Source of the DNA: an uncultured Collinsella sp.
GTDB taxonomy: Bacteria > Actinomycetota > Coriobacteriia > Coriobacteriales > Coriobacteriaceae
Length of the DNA stretch: 6,738 bases
Direction of reading: 5' to 3'
Assembly: GCA_900554905.1 (NCBI GenBank)
Contig: USJB01000072.1
Coordinates: forward strand, 1-6,738
In this document: positions 4,648 through 6,738 of the stretch, piece after piece
How positions within the stretch are numbered: the first letter of the stretch is position 1
Layout of the letters: each line of letters opens with the position of its first letter
Position numbers and translations under genes: made by a program
Notes under the pieces: generated by a model
Database searches by the model: none
Seen by the model: only the letters and a program-made list of their open reading frames with translations
What the model was told of the DNA's origin: nothing

Positions 4648-5607
4648 ATGGGTTTCACGATACTGGGAACGGGCTCGGCGCTTCCCGAGCGCAGCGTATC
4701 CAACGACGAGCTGTCCGAGTTCCTGGACACCTCGGATGAGTGGATTTTTACTCGCACCGGTATCAAGAGCCGCCACGTCTGCACCACCGAGTCACTTGAC
4801 GACCTTGCCGTAGCGGCGAGTGAGCGGGCACTCCAGGTGTCCGGAATCGACGCGAGCCAGCTGGATCTTATCGTCTGTTCGACGACGACGGGCGATCATC
4901 TCGTTCCTGCCGAAGCGTGCGCCGTTGCTGAGCGCCTGGGTGCCACATGTCCTGCCTTCGACGTTTCGGCGGCTTGTGCCGGCTTCGTATTTGCGCTCGA
5001 TGTCGCCGAGGGCTATATCGCCCGCGGTCGCGCCGAGCGCGTGCTTGTCGTTGCTGCCGAGCAGATGACGCGCGCGCTCGACTGGACCGACCGTGCCACG
5101 TGCGTGCTCTTTGGCGATGGGGCAGGCGCCGCAGTGATTGAGGCTGGGGGAGACAGTCCCCTTGCCGTTGAGCTTTCGACGGCGCCCGACGTCGAGACGT
5201 TGCGCGTTCCCGGTCTGGTCGGCACCTCGCCGTTTAAGGACTCCGCAGATAGCGCGAGCGTGCTGTCCATGAATGGTCGCCGCGTGTTCAAGTTCGGCGT
5301 CAACGCCATCTGCGACACGGTCCATAAGCTTGCGATCGATGCGGGCATTTTGGTCGAAGACATCGATCATTTTGTATTCCATCAGGCTAACGAACGAATC
5401 CTGAGCCAGGCGGTCAAGCGCCTGGGCGTGCCGGACGAGCGCGTGGCTCGCACGTTGCGCGAGACCGGCAACATTTCGAGCGCCTGCATTCCCTTTGCGC
5501 TTGACCGGCTGGCACGTACCGACGCACTGAATGAGGACGACACCATCGCCCTCGTTGGATTTGGCGCCGGCCTGGATATAGGTGGCTATCTGCTTCGTTG
5601 GAAGTAG
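4648..5607 (+). CDS. fabH: 3-oxoacyl-ACP synthase III (FabH)
   Basis: FabH starts type II fatty-acid synthesis by condensing a short acyl-CoA with malonyl-ACP to give 3-oxoacyl-ACP. The 319-residue product has the normal length and starts with the family pattern ILGTGSALPE (5-14). It also has DEWIFTRTGIKSRH (30-43), the active-site segment VSAACAGF with catalytic Cys110, DRATCVLFGDGAGA (148-161), His245 in FHQAN (244-248) and Asn275 in GNISSA (274-279), so the Cys-His-Asn triad is complete. Two family motifs are off the usual pattern: GNTSAAS-type is GNISSAC here, and the C-terminal GFGGGLTWG-type reads GFGAGLDIGG. The start at 4648 is fixed by AAAGGAGG at 4634-4641. It is first in an operon with acpP 52 bp downstream and is probably controlled through the paired repeats just upstream. 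Whether it prefers straight or branched acyl primers cannot be told from the sequence. Confidence 0.96.
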   Translation: MGFTILGTGSALPERSVSNDELSEFLDTSDEWIFTRTGIKSRHVCTTESLDDLAVAASERALQVSGIDASQLDLIVCSTTTGDHLVPAEACAVAERLGATCPAFDVSAACAGFVFALDVAEGYIARGRAERVLVVAAEQMTRALDWTDRATCVLFGDGAGAAVIEAGGDSPLAVELSTAPDVETLRVPGLVGTSPFKDSADSASVLSMNGRRVFKFGVNAICDTVHKLAIDAGILVEDIDHFVFHQANERILSQAVKRLGVPDERVARTLRETGNISSACIPFALDRLARTDALNEDDTIALVGFGAGLDIGGYLLRWK

Positions 5608-5659
5608 TCGCACATAGGAAATAAAAACGCCCATAGGGCACAAACAAAGGAGAACTACC

Positions 5660-5896
5660 ATGGCAGATCAGAAGACCTTCGAGCGCGTTTGCGACGTTAT
5701 CCGCGAGACCGCTGGCCTTGACGACGTCGAGATGAAGCCCGAGTCCACGCTCGAGGAGATTGGCCTCGACAGCCTGGGCACCGTCGAGATCCTCGTTGCC
5801 GTCGAGGACGAGTTTGGCATCCAGCTCGATACCGAGGAGAACCCCAAGACGGTCGGCGAGTTCGCCGATACGGTCGAGGCGGCATTGGAGAAGTAG
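5660..5896 (+). CDS. acpP: Acyl carrier protein
   Basis: ACP is the small acidic cytosolic protein that carries growing acyl chains on a 4'-phosphopantetheine arm. The 78-residue product has the normal length and four-helix pattern, with the attachment motif GLDSLG; Ser38 (codon at 5771-5773) is the modified residue. The helix after it, TVEILVAVEDEFGIQL, is typical of fatty-acid-type ACPs. The ATG at 5660 follows AAAGGAG (5646-5652), 7 nt upstream. It lies between fabH and fabK on the same strand; its stop is only 2 bp before the fabK ATG, which suggests translational coupling. Position among fab genes supports primary fatty-acid synthesis rather than a polyketide or teichoic-acid role. Holo-ACP synthase is not in the window. 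Confidence 0.97.
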   Translation: MADQKTFERVCDVIRETAGLDDVEMKPESTLEEIGLDSLGTVEILVAVEDEFGIQLDTEENPKTVGEFADTVEAALEK

Positions 5897-5898
5897 AG

Positions 5899-6738
5899 AT
5901 GCTCAAGACTCCTCTCTGCGAGCTGCTCGGCATCGAAAAGCCCGTGTTCCAGGGCGGCATGGCCTGGATTGCCGATGCTTCGCTTGCCTCGGCCGTGTCC
6001 GAGGCCGGCGGGTTGGGAATCATCGCGGCCATGAATGCCGACGCCAACTGGCTGCGCGATCAGATTCACGAGCTGCGCACCAAGACGGATAAGCCTTTTG
6101 GCGTGAACGTCATGCTTATGAGCCCGTTTGCCGACGAGGTCGCACAGGTTGTGATCGACGAGCAAGTGCCGGTCGTCGTGACGGGCGCCGGCAATCCCGC
6201 CAAGTACATGAAGGCGTGGAACGAGGCGGGCATCAAGGTCATCCCGGTTGTTGCCTCGGTGGCGCTGGCGCGTCTCGTGGCGCGTCGCGGGGCCACCGCC
6301 GTGGTTGCCGAAGGCACCGAATCGGGTGGACATATTGGCGAGACGTCGACGATGGCGCTCGTTCCGCAGGTTGTCGACGCGGTCGATATCCCCGTTGTGG
6401 CAGCCGGCGGTATCGCGGATGGCCGCGGGGTGGCGGCCGCCTTTATGCTTGGCGCCGCTGGCGTCCAAGTGGGCACGCGTTTTCTCGTTGCCGATGAGTG
6501 TACCGTCTCCGAGCAATACAAAGAGCTGGTGCTCAAGGCGGGAGACACCTCGACGCGCGCGACTGGCCGTTCGACGGGACATCCGGTTCGCGCCCTCAAG
6601 AGCCCCTTCACCAACGCCTATGCCAAGAGCGAGGGTTCCGGCGCGAGTGCCGAGGAGCTCGGTGCTATGGGAACCGGTGCGCTGCGTAAGGCCGCCAAGG
6701 ACGGCAACTACGAAGAGGGTTCGTTTTTGTGTGGACAG
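5899..6738 (+). CDS. fabK: Enoyl-ACP reductase II (FabK), 3' end outside the window
   Basis: FabK is an FMN-containing NAD(P)H-dependent enoyl-ACP reductase of the nitronate monooxygenase-like TIM-barrel family; it performs the last reduction in each elongation cycle. The frame stays open for 280 codons to the window edge, and the family usually has about 310-320 residues, so about 30-40 are missing. Visible motifs are PVFQGGMAWIAD (15-26), EAGGLGIIAA (35-44), VTGAGNP (94-100), ESGGHIG (141-147) with His145 matching the catalytic His144 known in the pneumococcal enzyme, AAGGIADGRG (168-177) for FMN phosphate binding, and VGTRF (191-195). The ATG at 5899 has GGAG at 5887-5890 inside the end of acpP. 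Linkage to fabH and acpP makes FabK far more likely than a nitronate monooxygenase. FabK enzymes are insensitive to triclosan, so if no FabI exists elsewhere the host should tolerate it. Confidence 0.93.
   Translation, partial: MLKTPLCELLGIEKPVFQGGMAWIADASLASAVSEAGGLGIIAAMNADANWLRDQIHELRTKTDKPFGVNVMLMSPFADEVAQVVIDEQVPVVVTGAGNPAKYMKAWNEAGIKVIPVVASVALARLVARRGATAVVAEGTESGGHIGETSTMALVPQVVDAVDIPVVAAGGIADGRGVAAAFMLGAAGVQVGTRFLVADECTVSEQYKELVLKAGDTSTRATGRSTGHPVRALKSPFTNAYAKSEGSGASAEELGAMGTGALRKAAKDGNYEEGSFLCGQ

Noticed and set aside
5629..5639. GCCC-ATA-GGGC hairpin with a T-run on the minus strand between fabH and acpP
   Set aside because: The stem has only 4 pairs with a 3-nt loop, and no minus-strand gene ends there; on the coding strand it has no following T-run.

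Overview
The window is high-GC bacterial chromosome with two housekeeping blocks. Gene content and order, the strong preference for C/G-ending codons, and a FabH-ACP-FabK fatty-acid cluster suggest a Gram-positive of the class Coriobacteriia (Collinsella-like). That assignment is an inference from memory, not from a database search.

Region 1 (about 1-3640, + strand) is a streptomycin-type ribosomal operon: rpsL (S12), rpsG (S7), fusA (EF-G) and rpsJ (S10). It starts with a well-formed sigma70-type promoter (TTGACG, 17 bp, TATCCT at 44-72) whose -10 box lies in one arm of a 9-bp inverted repeat. A leader of about 88 nt follows, and the operon ends at a strong intrinsic terminator (3601-3640). 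There is no tuf between fusA and rpsJ, and rpsJ is not followed by rplC, so S10 is separated from the usual S10 cluster. rpsL and rpsJ both start with TTG. Hairpins lie in the rpsL-rpsG and fusA-rpsJ gaps. Positions 1-17 carry nothing I can assign.

Region 2 (3695-4471, - strand) is birA, a biotin-protein ligase without a DNA-binding domain, convergent with rpsJ.

Region 3 (4472-4647) is a 176-bp divergent intergenic region. It holds two near-identical 18-bp copies of an imperfect palindrome exactly 48 bp apart. They look like an operator pair for the fatty-acid operon and possibly birA.

Region 4 (4648-6738, + strand) is the start of a type II fatty-acid synthesis operon: fabH (chain initiation), acpP (acyl carrier) and fabK (FMN-dependent enoyl-ACP reductase), the last cut by the window edge. 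birA fits beside it because biotinylated carrier protein is needed by acetyl-CoA carboxylase to make malonyl-CoA, which FabH condenses once loaded on ACP.

No mobile element, CRISPR array, tRNA or rRNA gene was found, and I see no convincing novel multi-gene system. The points most worth following up are the paired operator-like repeats, a natural Arg at the streptomycin-resistance position 88 of S12, the detached rpsJ, and the inverted repeat over the str promoter.
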